20,515 bases of DNA from Ochromonas danica (lineage: Eukaryota; Sar; Chrysophyceae; Chromulinales; Chromulinaceae), in the NCBI GenBank assembly GCA_015146655.1, contig VKHL01000272.1, positions 1 to 20,515 on the forward strand. Reading direction: 5' to 3'. Positions 1-11,290 of the stretch are shown in pieces. A model generated the notes under the pieces. It did no database searches, was not told where the DNA came from, and saw nothing but the letters and a program-made list of their open reading frames with translations. Every line of letters starts with the position of its first letter. Position 1 is the stretch's first letter. Both the position numbers and the translations under genes were made by a program.

Positions 1-330
1 GTTCCTGTCCCATCTCCCGATGCAGCAGTGTCAGAGGAGGAGGCGAAGGTGGCGGCGAAGGAAGAGGAGGAGGCACCTAAGCCCGAGGAGGAAGAGGAGG
101 CCCACGAAGTCGCTCCAGCCAGCGCAGAGCCTCGTGTTTTTGTTGCTGCCAGCGGTTTTCTGAAGAATGTTTTAGTTGATTCAAAGTCCGCAATTTCTTT
201 TTCATTATCTGATGGTTCTAAAGGTGCGGTGGCTAAATCAAATGAGGGAGGTGGTCTGTTGAAATCCTCTGTTGATGATGATGATGAGTTCGACTTTGAT
301 GTGGATGCGGTTCTTGGTCATGGTGAATAG
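1..330 (+). CDS. C-terminal part of an acidic-tailed protein (5' end outside window)
   Basis: The frame starting at base 1 is open from the window edge to a TAA-less region ending at the TAG at 328-330, so this is the last 109 codons of a gene whose start lies outside the window. The first in-frame codons give VPVPSPDAA. A Glu/Lys/Pro/Ala-rich stretch follows (about residues 11-39), then a more ordinary segment (RVFVAASGFLKNVLV), then an acidic end with DDDDEFDFDVD. The first 130 bases are clearly more GC-rich than the rest of the window. No domain is recognisable. The coding call rests on the open frame and biased composition; the function is unknown. The gene converges on the chalcone-isomerase-like gene, leaving 276 bases (331-606) in which I see nothing beyond presumptive 3' UTRs. 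Confidence 0.6.
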   Translation, partial: VPVPSPDAAVSEEEAKVAAKEEEEAPKPEEEEEAHEVAPASAEPRVFVAASGFLKNVLVDSKSAISFSLSDGSKGAVAKSNEGGGLLKSSVDDDDEFDFDVDAVLGHGE

Positions 331-606
331 TTTGGTTTGTGTTTGTTCAATGTGGTAGTTCTGGTGGTGTGTTTTTGTGGTGATGCATAGTGCGCGTTTC
401 TACTGTTGTTGCTTTGAAGTGATCCGCTGCTCTATCATAGTCCTCTAACATAAATTTAGTTCTTTTGTGTTGTGTTGTGAACTAAAAGCAAGTAAAAGTC
501 TTTGTCACATCTTTGTATAGTGTTTGTTAAGGCATAAAGAGATCGAAGACACAATTGAGAGGTCCAGAAATATCGTTTATGTCTTAATTGCATCTCAGAG
601 ATCTTC

Positions 607-1710
607 TTACTGCTGAAGCCAAGATGAGATTTGATTCGCCACACTTTGTTTTAATGGTGGAGAGACAGCGTTCTTATCCAAATAGACGCCAAAAAATGCC
701 TTCACCAGAGAAGGAGAAGAAATAGTTCCAGACTTTACTCCATCGATGCTGATGTCGAGCTTCTCGTGAGTCTTCGCATCAAATCTATTCCATCCATTCA
801 CTTATTATTCAATTTGAAATAAAGAGAAGAGGAGGATAATGATCACCTGAAGACCATTCCATTCTTGGCTTTTCCTCCTTTTAATCCATTGGAAAGCACC
901 TCTTCGAACTTCTTCAATGGAGACAAGTCACCCTCTAAACCAAGATTCAGCTCAGTGAGACTGATGATGACAAGGGAAGAGGAAGAGGAAGAGAAGTTGA
1001 CTCACCCATTCTAGGCTTTACACTTTCAGCCAATGCGTTGACCATTGTATCAGCTCCTACAATTCCATTCACATCATATCATGACGATCAGTAACATGTA
1101 AGAATAGATTCATTACAACAGGAAGACTAACCCACGTCTCTGGCCATCTTCAGTAAAACAGCCTTGTTCAGATCACCTTGGACAAGCTAATGGTGAACAT
1201 TATCCACAACATTAGTTAACTCTGAAGGAGATGAGGTGGTAGAGCAGAAGTAGACTATTTCGTTGTCTCACCGTCTCTTCGAATTCCGGGGCAGAAAACA
1301 ATTTCTTGCTATCCAAGAGCTTCAGCTTCTTTAACTTGGACACGGCAACTGCTTTGTCAAGATAGAGAGCAGCGGAGTAGACTTTCGCTTTAATAGGGCC
1401 AAACTGCTTGAGACGGACTCCAACTCCCGCCAATTCCACTTTCCTGATTCACCAAAACAGACAGAGACAGACAGTCTTCTGTTAGAACTGTTAGGGAGGG
1501 AGAAAAGCAAGGAGCGTGCCTTACTTTTTCTCATCAAGATGACTGGTGTAGACATGCTTGGTAGCGACTTCCTGCATCAACATAGTCAACATCATTATCG
1601 TCAACGGTGAGTTGTTGCATTTGGATTCTCTCACCTACCTGAAGATCTGCTTGTGTCACAGTCAAAATTAAAGCAATGACAACTAATAAAACCAACCAAT
1701 ATTGCATCAT
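607..1710 (-). CDS. Chalcone-isomerase-like (CHI-fold) protein with signal peptide, 7 exons
   Basis: I reconstructed seven exons on the minus strand: 1710-1639, 1571-1525, 1443-1272, 1186-1132, 1056-1006, 934-847 and 784-607. They sum to 663 nt (220 residues plus stop), with GT-AG introns of 62-85 bp and phases that match at every junction. Residues 1-22 (MMQYWLVLLVVIALILTVTQA) look like a signal peptide. The mature part has CHI-family features: HVYTSHLDEKK, then VELAGVGVRLKQFG with the conserved Gly-x-Gly-x-Arg, then KVYSAALYLDKA. Near the end it has VFRFDAKTHEKLDISIDG and SPSLVKAFFGVYLDKNAVSP, typical of the family's last helices and strands. Known family members include true chalcone isomerases and fatty-acid-binding CHI-like proteins. 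Length and motifs fit a non-enzymatic or fatty-acid-binding CHI-fold protein, but that role is inferred. Entry to the secretory pathway, or to a complex plastid via the ER, is inferred from the leader. Either of two adjacent ATGs (1710 or 1707) may start it. Confidence 0.86.
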
Positions 1711-1878
1711 ATTTTCAATAAGATTTGATGAATAAAGTGATCGATCCACTTTGCCCTTTGACCTCAACAAACCCCACCCCTCACCAAAATTCCATGGATT
1801 CCATGGAGGATTCCGCGATGGATTCCATGATGGATTCCATGTGGGCTTTGGAGTTTGAGAATGATATGATGATGTAAA
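1711..1878. promoter_or_regulatory. Shared divergent promoter / 5' UTR region
   Basis: These 168 bases separate the start codons of the CHI-like gene (minus) and the GT-sulfotransferase gene (plus), so both promoters and both 5' UTRs must fit here. The right half is dominated by repeats of GATTCCATG and similar (about 1791-1842), which also form the upstream ORF. The left half carries a pyrimidine-rich stretch (about 1770-1788). I see no convincing TATA box. Confidence 0.45.
1794..1877 (+). promoter_or_regulatory. Met-rich 27-codon upstream ORF abutting the GT-sulfotransferase start
   Basis: An ATG at 1794 opens a 27-codon frame that ends with TAA at 1875-1877; the main ATG follows at 1879, one base later (TAAAATG). 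The peptide begins MDSMEDSAMDSMMDSM and ends in three methionines, nine Met in all, because it is built from a repeated GATTCCATG unit. Ribosomes scanning any transcript that includes it would meet up to nine ATGs before the main start, all in a different frame. The sequence shows the ORF directly; translational attenuation or reinitiation is inference. If transcription starts to the right of 1794, part or all of the element is not in the mRNA. Confidence 0.5.
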
Positions 1879-4877
1879 ATGCGGAAAAGACTTCTCTATT
1901 CTTGTTGTTCTATCCGAAGGGTTTTACCAGTTGTTGCTATTGGTAGTATTCTTATCATTTCTTTATGTTCATTCTTCATAGTCTATTATGCAGACTTCCA
2001 TCATCACCCCATGCCGAACAAACACAAAACCATCATTCGAAGTCTAGACAGCAGTGACAGTGGTAGCAGCAGTAGTGGTAGCAGAGAGAATGATGTTGTC
2101 TGGAAGAGGAAGAGAGAGAGTCTTGATAGAGAAGGTCTCATAACTCAGATCTTCACTGTTAATGATGTGATAAACAAGACTACTACTAGTGTCACTACCA
2201 CCCCCACCACTACTACCAGTACTACTCACACCAATAGAGCCCGCAACAGACTAGACAATACAGTCACTCACCAAACCAGGCCAACTACTAACACCAACAC
2301 TAACACAATGGTCATCATCCCTCCTCATAAGAACCCACGGGTTAGTCACTCTTCTTCTCCTTCCTCCTCATTCACAGGATGGATAACCTTATACTGGATC
2401 GATGACTCCGAGAAATTCTCTTATTTAAATTATAAGAGTTTAGAATCTCTTCTTGTCATCTATCCAAATACGAAAATTCGAATACGAATATTAGGACCAG
2501 AACAATGCCATTACTATCAAGTTGGTCACATCCTCAGTAAACAAACCTTTCAGAAATATAGCAAACAAGGTCATTCTATTAAGACTATTATCCAAACACC
2601 AAGTTCAGATAAGCAGCAATGGTCTACCTTACCAGGATTTCAATATTGGCAGAATGCTTTTCAACAATTCTATCCAACAAAAGCAATTGGTGGAATGGGT
2701 AGCTTTCGTCATGCACCATTCTATCTTACTTTCTATGATCGACTTGTTACTCTGTATCTAGATGGTGGAATATCTTCTGATTTCAATTGGTTTCATATTA
2801 ATGAGATGTCACTCTTGAATGACTTCCAACCAACAGATGAAATAGAGAGACGAGATGATAACAGTGACAACAACAAGAAGGAGAATCTTGTGTGTAGTAT
2901 GTTTCGAGTTGTCTGTGATGAACCTTTTCAACCTTGTTTTGGTTCTATTCTCCTTGTAGTACCTCATAAGAAACATCCATTCATCAAATGCTTATTAGAT
3001 CAATATGAATCCAATGAAACTAGTGAGACTATCACTACTAATTCTACCTCATCATTGCTATACTGTATTAATCATGGTGATATGGTAAATGGAGGGATGT
3101 ATTGTATTCAAAAAGCTATTAATAGTTGTTTACTCGTAACCAATACGACAAACATCTTCTCCGCTAATTCAAATGGAGAGCATCATCAAGAAGGTGTAAC
3201 TAGAACTAGATCTAGTTGCTATGATTCTGTTACAGGCTATAATTATCACATGCACCACAGCCCTTGGTGTTTATCTACAAAGACTGATACAGCTAATAGA
3301 TATATGAGTGAGTATAATGTATCCTGTGCACCTTATTTGACTTCTTATGATGAAAATCTATTTGATACTAATACTACTAGCACCACTAGTATACATCATC
3401 ATCATTCTTCTTCCTCCTTGCCAGTGATTTGGTTGGGAAGGAAAAGTGTGTCTGGTAATTGGAAACCTCCTCAACCCTCTTCTATTATACATAACCTAAT
3501 TAAAAAGAATGATGCAATCCTTCAAGAGAGAGTAGAACAGTATTTCTTGAAACAGGAGAAAGTGACTAATCCACTACTATTATCTCCTCCTCAGCAGTAT
3601 TGTTCTCATTATTCCACTTTCCCTGACACTACTCTATCCTCTCAATATCAAGCAAATCTCTCCTGTTCTATACATTTTGTCATCCCTGGTTTCATGAAAA
3701 GTGGATCATCTTTTATCTATGAGACACTAGCAGATCATCCTATGATAGTACGAGCAGTAAGAGGTACACAATTCAAAGAGACAGGATGTTACCTTCCTCA
3801 AAGCTTAACCATGAAGAAGAGAGATCATCGTTTACAATGTTTTCCTTTCCTAGAAGCTCATGATCATGTGATAGTTGGTGATGCTACTGTCTTTTATGCT
3901 TTTAGTCGAGGTACACCAGAACAACTGTTAATAGATAATCCTGCTATAAAGGTCATCTTCTCATTACGTCATCCTATTGAAAGAATACAATCTCATCATC
4001 GCTTTGATTTCCATTCTTTTCAATCTATTGGTTATGGTAATATTAATGAATGTTTATGGATTGCTATACAACCTGATAGTAAGTTATCTCAATGGCGTAA
4101 TGTAGTAGTCCAAGTGTTAGCATATGTTCGAGATCATCACCTTTATCATGGTAAGAAGATGACTTGGACAAGAAGAGAATGTCCTCCTTTAGACCATCTC
4201 ATGCAACTCTATCAGGCAGGATTGAAAAAGAATGTTTCCTTTTCTATTTGGCGTTGTTATAACTTACTATTACATTCTTTATATTTCTTACCTATTTTCC
4301 AATGGTATGAGATTATTCCATTATGGAATATTCGTGTCATTCGTAGTGAACTATTTGATCCTCGTAAAGTGAGTTTTGATGAGAAGAAGCGTTTGCTAAG
4401 AGAAGTTCCCTTTGTAGACAATATGACCTTCCCTGCGATGTGGTATAATGGTGGGGAGGTGAGGAGTATTGTACATGGATCTGCTCCTAACAAGAAGACC
4501 AGTAGTAGTAGCAACAACAACAAGAAGAAGAAGAAGTTAAGCTCTATTGATCAACAGTATTTACTACATCAGTTCAATGGCCTTCATAGGTAAGCACTGT
4601 ATTCATAATAACTAGTTGACTGTGTTTACCGTTGAGGTTGTCATGTTGTATATTGTCTTCTTGTTTTGGTTGTGTATTGTTGTTTGGCAGGTTTTTAGGA
4701 CTGCCTGAGAGAGAGCGTATGAAAGCTGGCGGTGGTCATGAAACAATTGAAACTATACCACTTCACTTACAATTGAATGATACCATGAGAGCACTTGTTA
4801 GTGACTTTATTGAACCTTTTAACGATCTGTTAGATGCTTTTATGACTCACCAACAACAGGAACTGCTTTTGATCTGA
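1879..4877 (+). CDS. Type II membrane GT32-like glycosyltransferase fused to a sulfotransferase
   Basis: Two exons, 1879-4589 and 4691-4877, join across a 101-bp GTAAGC...CAG intron in frame to give 965 residues. A short basic N-terminus (MRKRLLYSCCSIRR) precedes one hydrophobic segment at about residues 15-36, the layout of a type II Golgi enzyme. A Ser/Thr-rich stem follows to about residue 160. Residues about 165-310 resemble the GT32 sugar-transferase family: GWITLYWIDD, then NTKIRIRILGPEQ, then LYLDGGISSDFNW (D295-W304), which sits where that family has its GG-I-x-x-D-x-D motif. From about residue 600 there is a PAPS-dependent sulfotransferase domain. FVIPGFMKSGSSFIYE (K607) fits the 5'-phosphosulfate loop, and VIFSLRHPIERIQS has R697 and S705 at the spacing of the 3'-phosphate site. 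The second exon adds HRFLGLPERER, the usual C-terminal element. Overall it resembles heparan-type sulfotransferases. Many potential N-glycosylation sites support a lumenal location. The substrate is unknown, probably a cell-surface glycan (inference). Confidence 0.82.
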
Positions 4878-5247
4878 CTTGTTGTTAACAACAATAACGA
4901 CAACAACTACTACGATACTTGATTATCAACTTTACAATTGCTGGAAATATTACTTTACTGGGGGGGTCTTTTTCTTTCTCGTTTTCATTTGATGACTATT
5001 GTGATTGTTTGACCATCTATTACAAGAATTCATGTAATTCTGAAAATTAAACTTTCAATTCGATTTACTGCTGAGCAGGCTAAATGTGCAATTTCTTTAT
5101 TCCATGGAATTGTGAAATTCCTTAATAATCTTACTGTAGTGTTTGGGGAAGAGCAGACGAAAGGAAATCTAAAAGAAATCCGTCTCGAGAGATCTCCTAG
5201 TTTGACTGACCTGAAATTAATTTTCTTGGTTAGCTTATTGGATATCA
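4878..5247 (+). other. Intergenic / possible missed 5' coding exon of the giant gene
   Basis: These 370 bases separate the sulfotransferase stop from the first usable ATG of the next gene. They hold a G7 run followed by a polypyrimidine tract (about 4963-4984). From 5013 to 5270 one frame is open for 85 codons without an in-frame ATG. Its translation looks protein-like (for example FTAEQAKCAISLFHGIVKFL and LTDLKLIFLVSLLDINAI). That frame ends in TGA at 5268-5270 and is shifted relative to the ATG at 5248. Upstream ATGs at 4992, 5032, 5084 and 5104 all lead to stops within a few codons. This could be a real exon joined by a splice I cannot place, an exon split from the main frame by a one-base error near the AAAA at 5256-5259, or chance. 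Confidence 0.4.
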
Positions 5248-8200
5248 ATGCTATCAAAACAGGACAGTGACAGTGGCAACAGCAGCAATAGTAGGTCGGA
5301 GGAGATTCATCAATCCCTTCATGAGATTGCCTCCTTACTGGTCCTAGTACATGATTACTACCTTGAAGAAGCACGAGGTCGTGAAATCTCTATTGCTCTT
5401 TATCGTCTTCTCTATGATGTTAGACTAACTGATCGAGTCTCTTTTCTTGATTCTGAACGATTACGATGGAAAGTAATGAATAGTGAAGGAAGTAGTAGTG
5501 GAAGTGGTAGTGGAAGTGATAAAATGGGTTATGAAATCTTTTATGATTGGTTACGACAACTTGCACAGTTTATCTTTCCCTATCATGAGAATGATGATGG
5601 AAGTGGTAATGGAGGATCACGTCATGCTTTACATTGTTTACTAGTTGATTATATCTTACCACGTACTACAGATTTAGAAAATCATCATCATAGTCATACC
5701 ACCACCACCACCACTCATGGTAGTCATCAAGAAGAGACGATTGAAGGTGGTGATGGTAGTAGAGTTGCCTTGGGTTCTGTCGTAGCAGCTGTCCAAGCCA
5801 AAAATAACAAAAATTGTAATTATTCAAATGGCACGATTGCTACCACTGCTTGGGGTAGTTTTAGTAGTAATAGTACGGGTGGCAGCAGCAGTAATAGCAG
5901 TAGTCCTGGTAGGAAGGATATTCATCTCTTAGGCATGATTAAACGTGGATTTGTTCGTTTAACTGATCATGCCATGAAAATCTTTGCAGAATATTCAAAC
6001 TTTTTCTTGTCTTGGTTTTATCATATTCTACTTGAGGTAAGTTAGTTTACACTAACACATGACAATGACAATGATGATGATCTCTCTGCTAACAATCTCT
6101 GTCATAACTAATTTATAGGATGATGAACCAAAATGGGTGGATAGTAATAATCAAACAATTTGGCAATTAATTACAATAACTCATGCAAAAGGTTGTTTTA
6201 TTACAAGAAATCGATTATTAAAATCATTACAATCATCTGGTATTATAGAGAAGATTCTTTCTGAAAGTGAATTAGAAAGTTTAATCATGATTGCAGCAGA
6301 TGAAAATGATTGTTTTGATTTATTATCTTTTCTTTATTCTCTTGAATTAATTGCTGATCGTATAGAATTAGATGATTTCTTTTGTGTTGATTTAGAAATT
6401 GCACATGAAAATCGTTTATTAATTCTATTAGATGTTGTATTAGAAAAGTTCATTTGCCAAAGTTATTATCAACGATGGAATCGTATGAAAACATGTTGTA
6501 ATCACCATAGCAGTGGTAGTGGTAGTGGTAGTAATGATGATGTACCTGTGAGTGGTGTGTTGGATGACAGAGTGTTGTTATGGTGGGCAGTAGAAAGTGG
6601 ATTAACTGTCTATACCAATGCTAACATTGGATTACTAAACAGAGAACTCAAATACCTACTAAAACAACAACAACACTTACAATATCATCAACCAAGAAGA
6701 GGTAGTAATAGTCTAGAAGGAAGAGAATTAGCATCTATCTTTATAACCTTATTATCTCATCTACGAGGTGGAGGTAGTGGTAGTGGAGGTGATAAGAAGA
6801 AGCAGAAGAGCAGCATTCTATTGTCATCAGTTAGTACACCATTAGCATTTGCTGATCCTTCACGAGATTATTCAATCTTTATCTTAGCTGTTATGCTTCC
6901 TTTGTTATTCTTTCCTCCTAGACCATCACCACCATTTCCATTACTTCTCTCTGTTATTCAACAACAACAAGTGTCATCATCATCATCATCATCGACTAAC
7001 CATCACAGTGGTGGTAGTGGTAGTAGTTCTACTACGACTACTGCGGTAGTGTCATCTAGTATGTTAGGAAAGATTCTACAATGTTGTTATTCAGAAGATA
7101 GTTGTCAAAGATGGTTATCATCAAATCAAATGATTGCAGCTATATTAGATAGTCTTGCCTTACCTTCTACCACCTCTTCCTCTACCACTACCACTACCAC
7201 CACTACTGCTATCACGGGTAGTGTTAGAGGTAGTGGTCGGTATCTGTCACCAATAGTCATCATCACTCATTATCAGAGCTTTCTTGAGAAGTGTGTAGGA
7301 TGTTCTTCTAATGGTTTCTTAGCCTTGTGTGAGTATTTCTTTGGTCCTTCTTCTTCCTTCCAAGATAGTCAATATCTCATAACTCGTGGAACATTTCTCT
7401 TCATGTTCTATCATCTTAGTCATGTCTTATGTAGACAAGTTGATTGGTTAACCGATGAGAAGGAAGTAGACAATCGTGTCTTTACCTTCTTTGTTGATCT
7501 ATTAGCAAAACAACTTCCAACTGGTTGGGTTAGTCTGTATAAAGCAAAACAAAAGATTAATGAAGCAATGGAGATGTCACAAGAGATTTTGAATCGATCA
7601 GCACAGAAACTATTTGGCAGTAATAAAGTGTTGAATGAGAAACAAGAGGATGAAGATGATGATGAAGAGATGTCAAAGGCAAATAGTCAAGGAGTTGGTA
7701 TACAATGTTCATTATCATATTCTCCTTCTTCGTCACCACCACTACCTCATAATAACAAAGAAGAGGAAGAAGAATCAACAACTGACCTACTAGTACAAGA
7801 CAGTGTAACAGGATCTGCTGGTGCTACTAGGATGATTAACCACTCTTCTTCTTCTCCATTTGCTGTTCATCCTGCCGAGAAAGAGGTAATAGTAGCAGTA
7901 CCACATGAAGAAGAAGAAGAGAAAGTAGAGTTAAGTTTGGAAGAGATTACTCTCTTATTAATGCATTTCCCACAATCTTCATGGTTATTAACACCATGGA
8001 TGGTATCAACAATCTGTTCAGAAGATATGGGATTAACAGATCGTTTACGTGCTTTTGGATTATTTTATGATGTTTCCGTATTAGAACTTTCATCTTTCTT
8101 TGCATTCTTTTATGCATCACAACCATCATCGTCATCGTCACCATTATTAAAGATCTTATCCTGGTCTGCAGTATTAAAATTATTAGCATTAAATGAAGAT

Positions 8201-11200
8201 CTATTAAAATGGGAATTTAGTCGTTGTCATGTTCATTATCCACCTATTAGGACACCTTCACCACCAATGTTAACACAGATTACACATCCATTACCTTTAT
8301 TATCACGTGATCAAGCTATAGCATGGGCACAAGAAGTATTAACAGAAAATAATAGATTAACAGCAAAAGAATTAGAAGATAATTTCAATATATCATCTTC
8401 TATTTCAGAAGGATATTCTGGATGGCTTACTTTTTCAACTTTCATCATTTTTGTCTTACGTTGTTTTCTACATGGAAGTAAAGCATTATTAGTCTCATCA
8501 GTATCATCTAATAATGATGTGGTAGTAGTTGAAATTATGAGGAAAGAAGAAGAAATTGATATTTTGCAAAAATTACGTGGCATGTTACAAATTTTATCCA
8601 AAAAATTGACTGCTGTACAACAAAAATTGAAGATGCGTCTTTTACCAGTTCTCTTTGATAAAAAGAGAAATAATAGACAACAGTCTAAGACAAACAAACA
8701 ACAACAACAGCAGGAGAAGGAGAAGGAGAGACTGGTAGAACAAGAACAACAAGATGATGAAGATGAAGAAGTGAAAGTGTTGGAATCATCAATCAAACAC
8801 AATCTACTTAGTCAGATGATCTTTATCTTTCATCATTATCTATCCTCTACTACCACAGCAACCACTACTACTATGACTCTGGCAACCACTGCTGTCAATA
8901 GTGGAACATCAACTTTTCTTCCTCTTCGACTAGAAGAAGATAAATGGGATGTATCACGTTTTATACAAATTATCTTTACATTAGGTCTAGCTGAGAAATG
9001 GCAATTATCGATAGATTCATTATGGTTTCTGTATGAGAAATACCAGCAATCACGTGATAATAGTAACAACAACAATAATAACAACAATAGTATGTTGCTA
9101 ATGCAGTCTACTACAGAAGAAGAAGAAGAGCTGGAGATGGAAATAGAAGATTTAGAGCAATTGTTTGGTGAAATCTGTGGTGATGTGAGTGAAGTATCTA
9201 TCTATTATGATCATATCCTACCTATTCTTGTTGGTTACACAGAGAAGTATCTATTAGATGATACTGCTACTAGGCTCTCAACTATCTCCTCCTCGTCTTT
9301 CAGAGCAGCAGCAGCCAGTAACAATAACAATACAATCTTATTAGAGGATATTCTTCGATATGGTGGACAAAGTGTATTAAATGGATTAACAGAAGGTCGA
9401 AGATTACTTTATGCTCTTTATCATCGTTTAGGTAAAACAACATCATCACATGATGAAGAACATGAAGAAGAAGTTACACTTCCTACACTAGCTAACTTGT
9501 TATCATGTGGGGAAATAGTATTAACTATGACAGAAGTAACAACTTTACTTTATCATGCTATGCATCCACGTCATCATCGATTCAAATTATCAACTGATGA
9601 ACTATCATTATCATCTCAACGATCTTCTACTACTAAGAAGACGATTATATCTTGTTCATTACCAGAAGGTGAAGAAGGTCTATTACGTTGTGCTTTTTAT
9701 TTATGGGAAAAATGTCAAATAGCAAAAGTTTGGCAAAGTCAACAAAGTCGATCAACGGCTATACGAGATGATGGACTTGTTACCATTCTATCTCGTTTAA
9801 TTAGTAATACCTCATATGCTCGTTGTTATTATACAGAATGTCTACAATCAATGAATACAGAACGTCTTCATCGATTGTCTGTTACTAATAATGAATGGAA
9901 AGGACGAACAATGACTATGACAAGAGGAGAAGGAAGTAGTAGAAGAAGTAGAAGAGGTGTTGACTTTCTTACACCATTCCTTGCTCTTGTTCAATGCTAT
10001 GCTATGGATCAACATCTGTTAACACAAGAAGATCGTGATCGATGGGTCATTGCTGGATCTCTTTCACCTCAAATGCTCTCCTCACAACAACAGAAGAATC
10101 AAACCAATTCCTATCGAACCGCTACAGCTACTACATCTACTACAGTAGGGACAGTATTAGACAATAGTAGAGGTCAGAATACCCCGCCACTCAGTCAACA
10201 ACAGCCACAGCCACAGCAGCACCAAAAACCTACGCCAGAACGATTAGAAGATATCAATCAACTACCACCACATCAACTACTTCGTCAACATTATCATCAT
10301 CTAAATACAACAACGACAGGATCACCACGGAATAGTGTGAATAGTAGACGTTTGAGTTCACCAAAAGTTTTTCGATTTGATGATGACTCTATTTCATCAT
10401 CCTTTACACAAAGTCAATTATTTCGTGATGCAAAAGAACAACTTTGGCCAATCTTTGCAACATATTGTTCTTGTGGTGATTCTATTGATCCAGGGAAATT
10501 ATCTGCACCAAATCTTTTCACTTTGTTATCCAAGTTAAATGTGTTTACACATCGTATCTTATTCACTGAAGTAGCGTTACTATTTCATCATATCTCTACA
10601 CGGTCATTAAGAATTCGTCCCTTAGCCTATCTATCCTCACCAACTAACACAACGACAGCAGGTAGTTTGAAAAGAGGGAATAATGGTAATGGTAATGGTA
10701 GTGGTGGGTTGGTTAGCATGATAACGGATAGTTCATCCTTGACCTTTGAAGAGTTCCTCATCTTTCTCTACTTGTTATCTATCTTACGATATGAAAGCCA
10801 TGGATTAGATGGTATTCCATGGCCTAAGTCAAGTCAATTACTTCCACCAACACCAGCATCAACAACAGCAGATAGTCCAGTGAGTAGTATAGTAGGGTAT
10901 GAGAATTCCTATCCTTATGGTGGTAGTAATGGTAGTAGTGGTAGTGTTATGAGTAATGGCAGTAACACTACTACTACCCGTCTATCAGGAAAGAATCGTT
11001 TAATGGATCGTGCAGATCCTGGACCATGGTTTCAATATTGGCAAGAACAAATGTCATCTTCTACTTCATTTCAACGTCTTATTACAGAATGTATTATGCC
11101 AATTATGAAGAAACAAAGATTAATTGCTTTTCCTGAAGATGCAAGATTAAGAGATCGTTATACTTGTCTCTTTTCTGTTGATGTCTTACTTGCTATACAA

Positions 11201-11259
11201 TCCAATGAACATATTTTACAAGCTTTCTTCACAAGAGAGTTTCCATCCTCTTCTACCAG

Positions 11260-11290
<31 letters not shown>

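Noticed and set aside
5030-5374. 114-codon minus-strand open frame opposite the start of the giant gene
   Set aside because: It is the reverse of protein-like plus-strand frames, has Cys/His runs created by Ser microsatellites, and no recognisable domain.
8311-8802. 163-codon minus-strand open frame inside the giant gene
   Set aside because: Its Ser/Cys-rich content mirrors Gln/Glu codon repeats on the plus strand; the plus-strand frame continues uninterrupted across it.
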